From: Camellia lanceoleosa
Taxonomy: Eukaryota > Streptophyta > Magnoliopsida > Ericales > Theaceae
Assembly (NCBI GenBank): GCA_025200525.1
Contig: CM045761.1
Location: forward strand, 139,750,223 to 139,814,222
Direction of reading: 5' to 3'
DNA length: 64,000 bases
Positions within the stretch are counted from its first letter, which is position 1. Each line of letters starts with the position of its first letter. Below, piece by piece: positions 1 to 11,028 of this stretch. A program made the position numbers and the translations under genes. The notes beneath the pieces are model-generated. The model was not told the DNA's origin, ran no database searches, and saw only the letters and a list, made by a program, of their open reading frames with translations.

Positions 1-686
1 CTTTACTCACCAAATACCCCTTGATTCCTAGTGGTTTGACTTTCCTTTGTTGTGCTTAGATTCTCTTGTCGGAGGTTCAACTTCAGATCACTACCAGGAT
101 TAAATCTAGTGTTTGTCGAACTCCAAGAGTCACACACACACTTTTCTCATGGGATCTATGCTTTTCACATGATGCATCACTTTCTTTTATGAGGAATCTT
201 CTACAGGCTATGCATATTGTGTTTTCAAGTAATTGTGCTTCTTGGATAATCTTGTGTGTTTTAAGGTACAACTCTGAAATTCCTTGCTTGCTCCACCATA
301 TTATTTTTGTTATTTTCTTCTTGTTCACTGTTTTCAGTGTTTGTGGTTGTTTTTTAATGAGGGAGAGTTTGGTTCATCATTACCAGTGTTTGATGTATAT
401 TGATGGTACAGTAGTTTGGTTGATGGTACAGTGTTTTTACTTTTGCTTATATCCTTCTTTGGTACAGTTGGATTGTTAGTATTTTGTTTATGGATTGATT
501 TATATTTTGTTATTTAATCTAGTTCCACATATTTTGGTTAGCTTGTGTGTGGTTATTTTATTTCAGGATAATTGTTCAAGAGCATGGATTTGAGTATTGG
601 TTCATAGTTGGTGGTGCTGCTTGAGAGATTTTGTTAGGAAATTTGTTTTAGATTGGTTTTATCCAGGATTTGACAAAGGGGGAGAT
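1..686 (+). mobile_element. Copia-type retrotransposon, 3' internal end
   Basis: This is non-coding sequence leading into a purine-rich tract (about 675-685, AAAGGGGGAGA) followed directly by TGTTAG. A tract of this kind just before TGTTAG is the usual plant copia junction between internal region and 3' LTR. No RNase H or other pol motif is readable, so this is the untranslated 3' tail and the coding part lies left of the window. The 137-codon frame at 66-479 resembles no family I know and is treated as chance. Confidence 0.55.
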
Positions 687-1401
687 TGTTAGGACCTTTT
701 GTTGTCAAATTCCATGGATCAAAACCAAAGTTGTAACAAGAGTTCTTTAAGAAGTTGGTTTCCTTAAAAAACAGATTTACTTTGAAGTTCTGCAAGAAGT
801 TGGTTTTCTACAAGAAGTTGGTTTTCTTTCCCAACTAGGATTGCTTTGGTTTTCTATAAATAGTTGGGTTTCTCCCAAATCTAGGCTATTCATTGATTCA
901 TTCATTAAATCTCTCCAGATCTTCTTTTTGGTTCTTAAGGGTTATATCTGGAGATATTTTTTAAGTTTTCTTTGATGTTTTTATTGAGTATTCAACTCAT
1001 GGTTTAAAGAGAGTACATCAAAGGTTTATTTGTTATACACAAAAGAGAGAGTTGTTCTTCAGTTGTGGATTCTGAAGAATTCGAGCCTGAAGCTTTGGTG
1101 GAATCCGGAGTGGCTCATCAGAAAGACAATTCCGTGGTGAAGATGGGGTTCGAAGAGGCACATAGAGGTTGGTTCAATTAGGCGTTGTGGATTCGCTAGA
1201 TAATTGAGAGTGATACCTGTGTAATTCTTTTAAATCTTCTTAGTGGATTGTCTTGTGGCAGTTGCCCGTGGTTTTTTGATCACAATTGGAAGACGTCCAA
1301 TTGTGGTTTTTCCACGTAAAATCTTTGTGTCTCTTTCTCTTGATTGTTTGATTGGGATTGTTATATTTTGCTTAAAATTGATACATAATCACAAATCAAC
1401 A
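687..1401 (+). repeat. Copia-type 3' LTR
   Basis: It begins TGTTAGGACC right after the polypurine tract and ends most plausibly at ...AATCAACA, giving an LTR of about 715 bp with TG...CA ends. Inside are features typical of such LTRs: a TATA-like TCTATAAATAG near 855, and a 3' part reading GTGGCAGTTGCCCGTGG then a CACGTAAAATCTTTGTGTC stretch. The 3' limit is uncertain; an end near 1495 is possible. The left LTR and the target-site duplication are outside the window. Confidence 0.55.
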
Positions 1402-1495
1402 TCTATGAGGTTTCTAGATTTTTCATGTTTTATTCACATTTCACATAATTTTTTCATTTCCTTTTCCAAATCCTTCCTCAAATTCCTCAACCAAA
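1402..1495. other. junction segment between copia LTR and WAK remnant
   Basis: Short AT-rich stretch ending CCTCAACCAAACACAG. Read on the minus strand it starts TGTGTTTGGTTGAGG, which resembles the terminal sequence of many plant MITEs. It abuts the point where WAK homology stops, so it may be a MITE end or target DNA. No gene is visible. Confidence 0.3.
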
Positions 1496-2278
1496 CACAG
1501 TATTAGAGTCTCTGCATGTCTTGTTAGTCCCTACCGCCCAATCAAGCACTATCGGAATCATTTCTTATGCAAAATTTCTCAGGTAGCTTTTGGAGAAATT
1601 AAAAGCACCTTCTTCAACAACAAAAGCATAGCTGCAAAGATTGAATTTTGATACGTTTTCATGATTAATGTAGCTCTGCAGAAGAATGTTCATATAGCCG
1701 ACTCCTTTAGGGATGGAGGTCTGGCAGCAGCCAATTCCAGAGCAAGGTCCATCGGGGAATGTAATTGATTGTGCTACATTGGGACTCACGCCCGGTTGCA
1801 ACAAAATAATTCTCTCCAGATACTTGGATAGTAGCACGGGTGTCACAACCAGTAGCAGTGAACTTGTTTTGGGTATTAGATATGGAGATTGCAAGTAACC
1901 CGAGCTCTGGTGGCTGATAACATTTTGACACAGACCTGCCATAACAAGCACAAGTTACAGGATGCATAATGTCTAACTCTCCCTCCTCAAGCAAAATATT
2001 TGTAACAGGGATGTCACTTTTCCATAAATATGGTTTGGAGTTGGTGCAATTAATCAAAAAATGTTCATTAATATAACATTTCTCTTTCACACCGAATGGG
2101 TATGAAATATTTACATTCCGCAACGGTTCAAAATTTTCAAATCTTGCTCTGTTGGTGGTGCTGCAATTGTTGCTGCTGATAATGACAACACCACCACCAC
2201 CACCACCACCACCACTACTTGTACTAGCATGGTGATGATGGGTTGTAGCTGCAATTGCATTCCTTGTGAGGAAGCCAT
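1496..2278 (-). pseudogene. wall-associated receptor kinase-like (WAK) exon 1 remnant
   Basis: Minus-strand remnant of the extracellular part of a WAK or WAK-like receptor; the family binds pectin at the cell wall through a galacturonan-binding domain. Likely start is the ATG at 2278 (MASSQGMQLQLQP), followed by a hydrophobic signal peptide containing a run of Val. The domain is then readable: YPFGVKEKCYINEHF, INCTNSKPYLWKSDIP, GPCSGIGCCQTSIPKG and, near the end, IPIVLDWAVGTNKTC. It is broken by a frameshift near 2102 (between RCG and NVNISYPFG), another near 1757 (between NYIP and DGPCSG), and a TAA at 1565-1567. Homology stops at 1496, so the EGF, transmembrane and kinase parts are absent. 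Identity as a WAK ectodomain is solid; which WAK is unknown. Confidence 0.85.
2188..2217. repeat. (CAC)n trinucleotide repeat inside WAK signal peptide
   Basis: About nine CAC/CCA units. On the coding (minus) strand they are GTG codons giving a Val run in the hydrophobic core of the predicted signal peptide of the WAK remnant. Confidence 0.8.
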
Positions 2279-3778
2279 GGCTGGCTTGCTTCTTTCTAGC
2301 TTCTTGGCGAACGCTTCTCTCTATTCAATTCTACTTTCACAAAAACCAAAATATACGAACCAAATAAGCTTTTGTTACCAAATTTTCAAAGTAAATGAAA
2401 ACAAAAATTGAAAATATGAAACAAAAATGTACACAAAACGACTCTAATATGCCAAAACATATATCCATAGCAGAAAATCCAGTAAATCAAAAAAATGTCT
2501 AAAACATGCCTAAATAAAACTATATGTTAAGCCTGCATCCTAAATTACTCTTAACCAAAGCATACAACTTCGCAATCTGCTTTAGTTCTTCTATAGTTAA
2601 CTATTTCCTTCACAAGATAGCCACCTTTCTTTGAGCTGCTTACTATTTTCATTCTCAGGATGTCACCTACTACTGGACAATACCTAGAACTTTCTTTTTT
2701 CTTTCCTTCATTTATTTTCTTTTCTTACTTTCCCTTTGTTTTGATAGAGAAAACTTCCAATTACCATTGGTTATTGATGCTGCAATAGCTGACTGAGTCA
2801 TTTGATGGAAAAGTATTGATGTGTTGATTTAAAATCTAGCTGACTTTGGAATCCAGTGGGGTATGGATGTTTGTCTAGCCCAAATTGAACGGAGTCTTGA
2901 AAGCAATTACTGATGGCCAATATTCAGTAAGAGCAATTCTAAAGGCAGCATGAATTTTCTCAATTTCTGATGTGAATTTCTCAGAATTTTATTCATTCTA
3001 TCATGTTTATTATTAGCTCTTCCACTTTTCAAGGACAGTTATGCCATGGATACAAAAGTTTTGCACTGCATTGGCATGTTTAGCACACATTGTATGTCTT
3101 CTAAAGAAATTTTTGACACCCATGGTTAAAATCATTCCTTTACCATAGGGATGACTGATGGCAGCAACTTGATCTTATTAAATTGAAAATTTAATAAATT
3201 TGAATCTGGCCCATGAATTGCTAAACTGGTTGACCACCTTGGGATCACCCTGGGTTGTGCCTGATAATTAGTGCTTATGTCTAGAACCACGGACTACATC
3301 TGCATTTACCCAAGTATTAGTCGGGTCAAAGTCATAAATACGATTGTTACCAAAAATAAAAAAAAATAAAAGTATCATCCCATATCTAATAGTTATGAAA
3401 TAAGAATGTAAATTTATAATTATTTAAAATTAAGGAAAGATATCACATTTACTGTTAATATAATAGAGTAAAATGAAGAGGATCACAATTCTCAGTTACC
3501 GTCATTTAGTGGTAATGTTGCTTGGTTCCTCATGCTGCCAAAAAAAGTGCAGACATCAGATTTTTAGAATGGCACAACACATCAACAAAAAAAACTAATG
3601 AACAAACTGTCACAAAACCATAAAATACATCCCAACTAACATGGCACAAGTATCCAACACATCCACTGCAAAAATACAGAGCACAAAACAGAGTATGCTA
3701 TTGCATGGTGCCAACATTCTAGACCACCTGAAAATAAGAAACACTCTGCTGCCCAAAAAACAAACATACATACATAGT
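2279..3778. other. AT-rich stretch without a recognisable gene
   Basis: Low-GC DNA, possibly the WAK 5' flank nearest 2279. Apart from the short minus-strand reading frame listed at 3013-3174, I see no coding, RNA or transposon structure. Confidence 0.4.
3013..3174 (-). other. short unrecognised reading frame, possible exon scrap
   Basis: An open minus-strand stretch of about 52 codons reads QVAAISHPYGKG... to ...ITVLEKWKS then stop. Codon content looks protein-like (His, Cys, Lys rich, KNFFRRHTMCAKHAN) rather than AT-run noise. Just upstream on the same strand, around 3230-3340, another frame reads FDPTNTWVNADVVRGS. I do not recognise a family. It could be a degraded exon captured by a transposon. 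Confidence 0.2.
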
Positions 3779-4034
3779 GGGTGTTTGGGAAGTGGATTTT
3801 TATGTAGGTTTTTTTAATTGTAAGATATTATTAGAGAAATTTTTTTTGGTGTTTGGAAAGATAGTTTGGTTTTTTTGTGGTTGGATGTGATGTTTGTAAG
3901 AGAAAAAGTGAAATGATTATAGGGTTTGATATGATATTTTGTTTTGATTTGGTTTTTTTTTTTTTTGCAAAAACTGTCTTCTAGTGAAAAAAATCAAAAA
4001 AAAAAAACCCAAAAAAATTGTTGCCAAACACCGC
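3779..4034. mobile_element. MITE-like element 1
   Basis: About 256 bp, bounded by GGGTGTTTGGGAA on the left and GTTGCCAAACACC on the right, which pair as imperfect terminal inverted repeats (core GGTGTTTGG). An internal copy GGTGTTTGGAAAG lies near 3850. The interior is AT-rich and non-coding. Such ends are common in plant hAT- or Harbinger-derived MITEs. No clear target duplication was identified, so the superfamily is open. Confidence 0.5.
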
Positions 4035-4636
4035 CTATACAGAATAGATACAAAAATAAAAAATAAAAACAATAATGAAATAAAATAAAAAAATTCCATA
4101 AATAAAAAATATATATCTTTTAAATATATATATCTTATTTCATAAATAAAATAGTCTCTCTTAGCATAAATGATATATATCTCATTCTTCTTCCATCTTG
4201 TATTGTTTTTTTTTTATTTTCTACCAAAAAAATTCTTCATTCTAGCAGAGATTGTTTCTATAATATTTAAATTTCTTTTGTAACCAAACCAAACCTTAAG
4301 AAATATCAACCGGAATCGATTACATGAATCATTCTCCACTCGTTATTTGGTTAGTCAAATTAAATTATATATCCTTCTTTTAAATATCTGAATTTATTTT
4401 GTGGATATATATAATTTATATATCGTGTACAAATATGTGTACTTATCTATATGATGAAAAAAATTTTATTTGCCTTTCGACCCTTGAACTGACGAAACTC
4501 AGCCAGTCTTCTGTATTCTATATTTTATTGATCAAAAGTCACAATTTTGGGAAATGTGTATTGCTATCACTCACCATTCTATTAGTTTCATTTGTCAAAT
4601 GATTAGTTAAACTTATGCTTGTGGGTTATCTAAGTG
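4035..4636. other. AT-rich intergenic DNA
   Basis: No gene, RNA or repeat structure beyond homopolymer and TA runs. Confidence 0.4.
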
Positions 4637-4965
4637 CTATTTTGGGAAGATAGTAAAAAGTCACGTTTTTAGATAAAATGTCTAAAAACGTGGCTACTAA
4701 AAACGCCAAAAAATTGATTTGGCAAGTGCTAAAAACGCAGGTGTAAAATTACAAATTAGGGCCTCTGAAAAAAAAATAAAAAAATAAACCTTTTATGTTG
4801 GGCAAGGGTATTTTGGTCATTTTAAGTTGATTTGACACTATAAACAAATATTAAACTAAAAAGTAAAAAGCCAACTTTTTACCAACTTCCCAAATCACTT
4901 CCAAAAAAGCCAAAAAACTTGATAAAAAATCAAAAGCCAGCTTTTTACCAACTTCCCAAAACAAG
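4637..4965. mobile_element. MITE-like element 2
   Basis: About 330 bp. The left end TATTTTGGGAAGATAGTAAA pairs with the right end, which on the minus strand reads TGTTTTGGGAAGTTGGTAAA. A sub-terminal inverted pair CACGTTTTTAG / CTAAAAACGTG sits at about 4662-4692. The right half contains a second copy of the terminal block (CTTTTTACCAACTTCCCAAA, about 4875-4894 and 4941-4960). It is non-coding and looks like a hAT-derived MITE; no unambiguous 8-bp duplication was found. Confidence 0.5.
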
Positions 4966-5276
4966 TCGTCACAAACTTCAGTTACATGTACACTAAACCA
5001 AAAATCATTTTCAGGACATAAAAGCAAATAATTCAATCATTCCTCCTAATAAATTTCATACAGGTTTGTTTATATGTGAAATTGCTGAATTTGGTAAATT
5101 TGCAAAATGAAAATAATATAGTACTTATATTGAAAAATTCTACTTCTTGAACATTTATTTTAAATTAAAAGGTCAAGCATATAATTTAATATGATCCTAC
5201 AATACTACAAAGTCATTGACATTACCTTAAATATAATTTAATAATGACCATAGTTATTCAATTAAAATAGTAAAGT
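4966..5276. other. AT-rich intergenic DNA
   Basis: Nothing recognisable between the second MITE and the foldback-like element. Confidence 0.4.
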
Positions 5277-5388
5277 GGGAAAGCACCAATAAATCCCAAA
5301 TTTGGAAATGTTAGCCCATTTAGTCCCGAATGTTTTTTGTTGGACTAATAGGTCCTATTTCTCTAAAAGCTTACTATAGGCCTTTTTA

Positions 5389-5690
5389 TATCAAACATGA
5401 TTCATTAAACATCAAACATTATTCAACATCACTAACATCAAACATTATTCAACATCACCAACATTATTCAAACATTATTCAACATCACCAACATTATTCA
5501 AACATTTTTCAACATCACCAACGTCATCAAACATTATTCATCAAACATCAAACATTATTCAACGTCAGGATTATTTATCAAACATCAAACATTATTCATC
5601 AAACATCAAACACATATTTTCAACCATTAATCATTAGGATTATTCATCAAATATCAAACATTATTCATCAAACATCAAACATCAGATTTA
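5389..5690. repeat. left arm: degenerate CATCAAACATTATT minisatellite
   Basis: Many copies of TTCAACATCACCAACATTA and TTCATCAAACATCAAACA type units, period roughly 14-27 bp. They produce a long low-complexity reading frame (5330-5749) that should not be taken as a gene. Confidence 0.75.
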
Positions 5691-6106
5691 TTTTTAAAAA
5701 AAATAAAACTAAACATCACAACATTATCATCAAAACAACATCAAAATAATGATTAAACGATTTTTTTAATAACAATTAAACATCAAAATAAACGATTAAA
5801 AAAACATCACACATCAACATAACAAATGGCAGTCCCTCTGATTTATCAATCTATACGAACATCATCTTATCAGCACCATCATCAGAACATCATCAGCCTG
5901 ATCTTCCCCTTGTTATTTGCATCTTATCAGCACAAACACCTACAGCAACATCAGATTACCTCTCCGTCTCACACACCACAACAACTACAACCACAATCAA
6001 AAGCAAAAACTGGTGGATTCCATTCTTTCTCTCTCTCCTATCCTTCACACTTTTTTTCTTCTCTTTTTTAGATGCAGCGACTAGTTTCTACCGATTTCAG
6101 TATCAT

Positions 6107-6361
6107 TTGGATCTGAATCACATGAAGCAGCAAAACCTCTCCGCTCAGATTCACAGTGCGCGACATTCTTGTTCCGTGAAGGTCGGCGATGGCGATCGAA
6201 TGAAGTATGAGGTGTTGAAGCCTGACGTTGTTCAGTTGTTGAAGCGTATATTCTGTATCGAATTTGCGATATTTGCTTTGATTGTGTTCGAAGTTGTGAT
6301 GTTGATCGCTTGTAGATCGATTCTCTGCGATGCCGATTCGATGTTTGAAGTTAGGATTTAG
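6107..6361 (+). other. hypothetical 84-codon frame in the loop of the foldback element
   Basis: Frame beginning MDLNHMKQQNLSAQIH, with a hydrophobic stretch FCIEFAIFALIVFEVVMLIA that could be a membrane helix. The base composition (GGCGATGGCGATCG) is more gene-like than the flanks, so it may be a captured host exon. I recognise no family and there is no evidence of expression. Confidence 0.2.
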
Positions 6362-6544
6362 TTTTATTCAATTTCTGTTTGAATTTTTTACAGAGAGTTT
6401 AATTGGAAATTGATGAGTGAGAAGGAGACGAACCCTAGTTCGAATCTCTCCAGCAATATATATATATATAAATAAACATATGAATCTATTGGTATATCTA
6501 TGTATATGAATCTATTGGTATATCTATGTATATATCAATCTATT

Positions 6545-6855
6545 AATGATGTTCGAATATATTGGTGATGATGTTCGAATGTTGATTGATGTTTGTTGGT
6601 GGTGATGATGTTTACCATTTTTGGTTGGTGTTACATTATATTAATGAATCTGATGTTTGAAATCTGTAGTTTAAATGAATTTGATTTTTGGTGTTTATGT
6701 TTAAATGAATCTGATGTATAATTTTTCATGATGTTTGTTACGATGTTGTTTTTGATGATGTTGTGATGTTTTAGGATGTTGTTTTGATGATGTTTTACGA
6801 TGTAGTTGATGATGTTGATTTTTTATGATGTTTATTAGTGATGTTGGTGATGTTT
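6545..6855. repeat. right arm: degenerate GATGATGTT repeats
   Basis: Dense ATGATGTT / GATGTTTTGATGATG units, roughly the inverse complement of the left-arm repeats, ending just inside the right terminal inverted repeat. Confidence 0.7.
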
Positions 6856-6940
6856 TTTAGGACTAAATGGTTTAATAAAAAACATTCAGGACTAACTAGA
6901 GCAACATTTATCAAAATAGGATTTATGAATAATTTCTCCT

Positions 6941-7325
6941 ATTCGGATCTCTGAAGTATTTCTAGAGTGGTAGAAAATGTTTTACACTACGTCGTTTGAC
7001 CTTCTCTCCCTTCCACATCAAAACCCTAATCCAAGAAAACAACCATTTTTTAAAAACTATTTTTAGATGAGTTTTAATTTATTTTTAATGAAATTTTTTT
7101 TTTTCATTTTTTACTCAATTTTTTTTTAATGCTTTTTAAAAAGTTCAAAAATTGGACTTCAATATTTCAAAAAAATCATTAAAAATGAACGAAAATTCAA
7201 ACAAAATCTGTGAATGTATATATATTTTTTTATTTTTTAATTAATTTTTTTTAGATGTATTTATCTATAAAAAAATAAAAAATAACTAAAATCTAAAAAA
7301 AATTCTAGTAGAGCTCGGCTAAAAA
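6941..7325. other. AT-rich DNA
   Basis: No gene; poly-A/T runs only. Confidence 0.4.
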
Positions 7326-7620
7326 TAACCAAACAAATCCGAAGGTGCAAACGCCGAGGTCTCCTCCAACCTTGCCGCCCTCCGGCTCCGCTTCTACGGC
7401 GGCGACGGCTCCCACTGCGTCGTCTCTCTCAAAGCCTAGCGCCTAATCTCCGTCGGAATCAGCCACGTCGAGGAGGGACGAAGAGCCCATTGATCCCTCC
7501 ATCGCTCGCGCTTGCGTCACCGAGCCTTGGTGGCTCTAATCGATCGATTTGTCGAGTGTACTGAAGAGAATGAAACAATATTTTGGGATTGGAGACAAAG
7601 GGTTTGTGTTTAGGTGAGTT
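7326..7620 (+). pseudogene. GC-rich gene scrap of unknown function
   Basis: An abrupt island of high-GC codon-like sequence in AT-rich surroundings. Plus-strand frame 1 reads GANAEVSSNLAALRLRFYGG then DGSHCVVSLKA, stop, RLISVGISHVEEGRR. After a frameshift near 7480 it reads PIDPSIARACVTEPWWL, stop, SIDLSSVLKRMKQYFGIG. At least two in-frame stops and one frameshift make it dead. It resembles an exon of a plant gene with GC-rich coding sequence, but I do not recognise the family. Confidence 0.4.
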
Positions 7621-8543
7621 TAGAATGTGAGGACTGGTGTTTGATTGGAATGGATTGAGGCTTCGTTGAGCTTTGAGTTATTTTGCCTAAATTAATTAAT
7701 AAAGATAAAAATAGATAAATGTTCACAAAATAAAATATTATATTTAAATTATAATTATTAATGAAAATCTACCAGGATGTGAAAAAATTAATAAAATATA
7801 TTTATATAAAATTATATAAATTGTTAGATTTTTATATGTAATTATGAAAATAAAAAAAAATATTAAAACTTACAATTTAAGTTTTATAATTTTATCACAA
7901 TTTACGTATTAATTTTAAATTTGTCACAATTTTAATCATGTAACTTTCAACCCTTTATTAAAGTTGTAAATTTGAGCGAGTTGAATCCAAGTAACTCGAG
8001 TCAAATCTGTAAATTTTTAAAGATTGGGTAATATAATTTTTAATTCGGTGAGAATCTATATAAAATTCAAAAATTCGAATAAATTTGAATGGGCTTAGGT
8101 AGAGACACCAAATAATCTGAACAATTAAAACAAAATTGTATATATAAATATATAAAATTATTTGCTAATTTATTTTTTTTAACAATAAGTAAAATTAATT
8201 AAAAATTTAATATTAACGAACAAAGAAATATAACTTTTAGAAAGGGATCATTGAATAAGTTGATATAAAAAAAATTACATTTTATAATGACCTAAAATAA
8301 TTTAAATATGATTTTTCAAAAATTATTTTTAATTTAAAATTTACAATAAAATATTTATATATAATAAAATTAAATTTCTTAAAAAATAAAAGTACATGGA
8401 TAAAAATAAAAATAAAAGGTAAAAAGAAAATTTAGAATGGTATTCTCATTTGCTTTGAAAATAATTCTAAATGACCAAAAAATAATTCTATATGACCAAT
8501 AAATTATCACCTATAACCTTTATTTTTTTAAATTAAAAAAAAA
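7621..8543. other. very AT-rich DNA
   Basis: Over 900 bp of A/T-dominated sequence with no gene or repeat element discerned; it is the insertion site of the Tekay element. Confidence 0.45.
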
Positions 8544-8548
8544 AAAGA
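8544..8548 (+). other. target-site duplication (left) AAAGA
   Basis: AAAGA directly precedes the left LTR and is repeated at 21479-21483 directly after the right LTR. This fixes both ends of the element. Confidence 0.85.
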
Positions 8549-10636
8549 TATAGCGATTCCGATTTTGACCCAACTCTTGCTGTATTCTGGACTCGAGCTT
8601 ATGGTCTTTGGATGTTGTTCATTGTCGTTTCCCCCTTATTCTTCCTTAAAATTGGTTATTGGATTGTAGTTGTGTGTTTAGAACAGGTTGGTTGCTTGAT
8701 TTTTTCAAACCTTTGTTGTCCAGATTTTTGCACCTCCGCTCGAGCGGCATTTCTTGCGCTCGAGCGGGCATTGCAAACTCTCAATATTATTTGCAGACCT
8801 GCAAAATACTAAAAGCATGTATTTTACGCTCGAGCGACGTTTCCTACGCTTTGAGCGAGTAGGCGCTCGAGCGGCCAATATTGAGCTCGAGCGATGTTCT
8901 TCGTCTACAAAACTTCTGGAAGTATGTATTCTACGCTCGAGCGTCACTTCTTGCGCTTCGAGCGAGAATAATATTAAAGCGCTCGGCGTCGAAGGCCCTT
9001 CGGCGGACCACATGTATATCGATCAGTTAAATGAGGTCATTTTACATCACTTTTTCACTTCTCTCTCTCTCTCTACTTTTCAAAAACCCTAGATCTAGAG
9101 TCTCTCTCTCTAAAACCTACATTCTCTCTACTTTTTCACCTATATCTAATGATCTCTTTACCTATGTGCCTTTGCTAAAAAGGTGAAGCGTCTCAAGAGC
9201 TCCATTTTGATCCAAGTAGAAGTTGGTTTCGATGCCTTTAAAGTTCTTCCATTGTTGCATTGGTTTTCTAATCTTCAAGTAGAGACTTTTTACACTCTCT
9301 ATGAGTTTTAACTTGGTTATTTCTTGATGTGTGAGAAACGTTGGGTTTTGAGATGATTTTAATAAACCTAGGGTTTGGGGTTTAAATTCCAAAGAAGGGT
9401 TTTCAATGGGTGTCTTGGAAGTGGTTATGAGAATGGATATGACCTTGAGGTATGTTAAAATGGTTGATTTTTGGTATTTGGAATGAGATTGGAAAAAATA
9501 AGAGTTTTTTCCTAAAATGGTTTGAATAATTATTTTGTATAAATAATAGAAATTGTACAAGAAATGTGAAATTGGATAGACATTTATATAAATGGTGTAG
9601 TTAGATACATGTTACCTCTCACCTATGGAGATTTGAATAATTTATCTATTGAGAAGATTGTATATCTGTTTATAAATATTTATTTTGGGCTATCGGTGGA
9701 GGATAGCTATGATTGTTGTAGAAATTGCATGAGGATTAGGTGAATTGAAACTAATTCCTTATTAGTTGGCATTGAATATGACTGTGTTTTAATACATTGT
9801 ATATGTATGATGTTTGGGAGGAGAAAGTAGATGTACTCCATGTTTGAAAGGAGCAAGGGGATGGACTCCATTAAATTAAGTTGGCTTGTGTGTCCTGGGT
9901 GCAAGTCCTGAAACCGCGCGTATACATGGGTGCCGATCCTGTGGACGAAATTTTCGTAAAATGATAAATTGAAGTGTTAGTGTGTAATGGTTGTGTGGTA
10001 AGAAGACCACTAAGTTGTAGTCTCAGTTGGGTTGTCTAGATAACAATAGATATGACTCATGAATTGAAGAGATATGAAATGACATGAAGTGAATTGATAT
10101 AAAATGGATTGGGATATAATACTTGGCATAATATGGTTTTGGAAAAAGAGTTGTAAATGATTTTATCTTGGAGCATTGGTTATGTGCATCATGTTTATAA
10201 CTTTGTTAAAGTTTATATATTGTGTTAGATTGTTTTACTGGATTTTGGCTCATCCTATTTGGGAAAAACCATTTTCAAGTGCCAGTGATAAGCCTCCGCC
10301 AAGGCAGTAGCTTGGAGGGATTAGGAGCAAGAGCTCTATTTTGTTGTATCGATTTTTGTATAGCCAAGGGTTTTAAATTGTGTTGAGCTAAGCTCACTTT
10401 TGTTGTAATCAATAACTATCTTGGAAAGATGTAAGCCTTTAGGTCATTTGAGTATCTGTTGAATTTTTACCTGTTGTTTACTTGTAACACATGCTGTAGA
10501 TTCAGGATAAACTATTTATGAATGTATATCGCATGTGTCACCTTTTGTGTATCAAGCTCTGATGAATGAAAGCAAGTAACTCAATTATATTTCCATATAT
10601 GAGATGAGTTTTTGTATTTATTTTGGGGGCGTTACA
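8549..10636 (+). repeat. Tekay element 5' LTR
   Basis: Starts TATAGCGATT (a variant of the usual TG start, shared by both LTRs) and ends GGGGGCGTTACA. The whole length aligns by eye with 19454-21478, for example TTAAATTAAGTTGGCTTGTG and GAAATGACATGAAG. U3 carries the CGCTCGAGCG doublets, followed by a CT-rich initiator-like region near 9055-9140. No convincing TATA box was found. Confidence 0.92.
8737..8964. repeat. CGCTCGAGCG doublet array in 5' LTR
   Basis: Eight copies of the palindrome CGCTCGAGCG or one- to two-base variants begin at 8737, 8757, 8827, 8847, 8864, 8884, 8934 and 8954. They form four doublets, each with exactly 20 bp start to start. Confidence 0.85.
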
Positions 10637-10639
10637 ACT

Positions 10640-10650
10640 TGGTATCAGAG
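10640..10650 (+). other. primer-binding site, initiator tRNA-Met type
   Basis: TGGTATCAGAG, three bases after the LTR end, matches the 3' terminus complement of plant initiator tRNA-Met, the usual primer for Tekay elements. Confidence 0.9.
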
Positions 10651-11028
10651 TGTACTGGGTTTGAATACTTTAGGTACATGGGAAGTGGTTAGTCCTATAA
10701 TGGGTTTATCTCGTTTGACAGAGATGTTTATATATTTGCAATGCTATGTGATAACATGTTTATGTGATTATATGGGTATGGAATCAAATTTCTAGGATGT
10801 TGATCGAGTCTACGGGTTTCTAGGAGTCCTATTAGAAAGGCACTTGATCACTGCTATCTCTAATTAGAACTCTGACAACGCCACGGGACGATCATTATCC
10901 AAAAATGAAATGCGTATGTGTTTATGTGGAATGAATTACTGTTGTCCACCGTTTTAGGACACGAGTGAGTTAGTTTTGGCACATTTGTAAATGTACTAAT
11001 CTCTTTTGTTACTTTTATTAGGACGTCA
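10651..11028 (+). other. Tekay 5' leader
   Basis: Untranslated sequence between the PBS and gag; the small frame at 10604-10795 spans the LTR border and is not a gene. Confidence 0.6.

Larger units (their letters stand above)
5277..6940. mobile_element. foldback-like element with repeat-filled arms
   Basis: The left end (5277 to about 5350) and right end (about 6870-6940) are imperfect inverted repeats of roughly 70 bp: left TTTAGTCCCGAATGTTTTTT, right on the minus strand GTTAGTCCTGAATGTTTTTT, with AATAAATCCCA matching CATAAATCCTA outward. Inside each end is a long arm of short degenerate repeats, CATCAAACATTATT-rich on the left and ATGATGTTTTGATG-rich on the right, mutually complementary in composition. 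The central loop (about 5826-6540) is of normal composition. Inverted ends plus sub-repeat arms around a loop is foldback architecture. No transposase is present and no target duplication was found. Confidence 0.5.

Noticed and set aside
66..479. 137-codon plus-strand frame
   Set aside because: Lies in the copia 3' tail; not similar to any copia domain, and a minus-strand frame overlaps it.
5330..5749. 139-codon open frame rich in His, Gln and Asn
   Set aside because: It is the translation of the CATCAAACATTATT minisatellite arm; no conserved domain and low complexity.
8612..9092. Several Arg/Ser-rich overlapping frames
   Set aside because: They read through the CGCTCGAGCG array of the Tekay LTR, with matching frames in the 3' LTR; non-coding.
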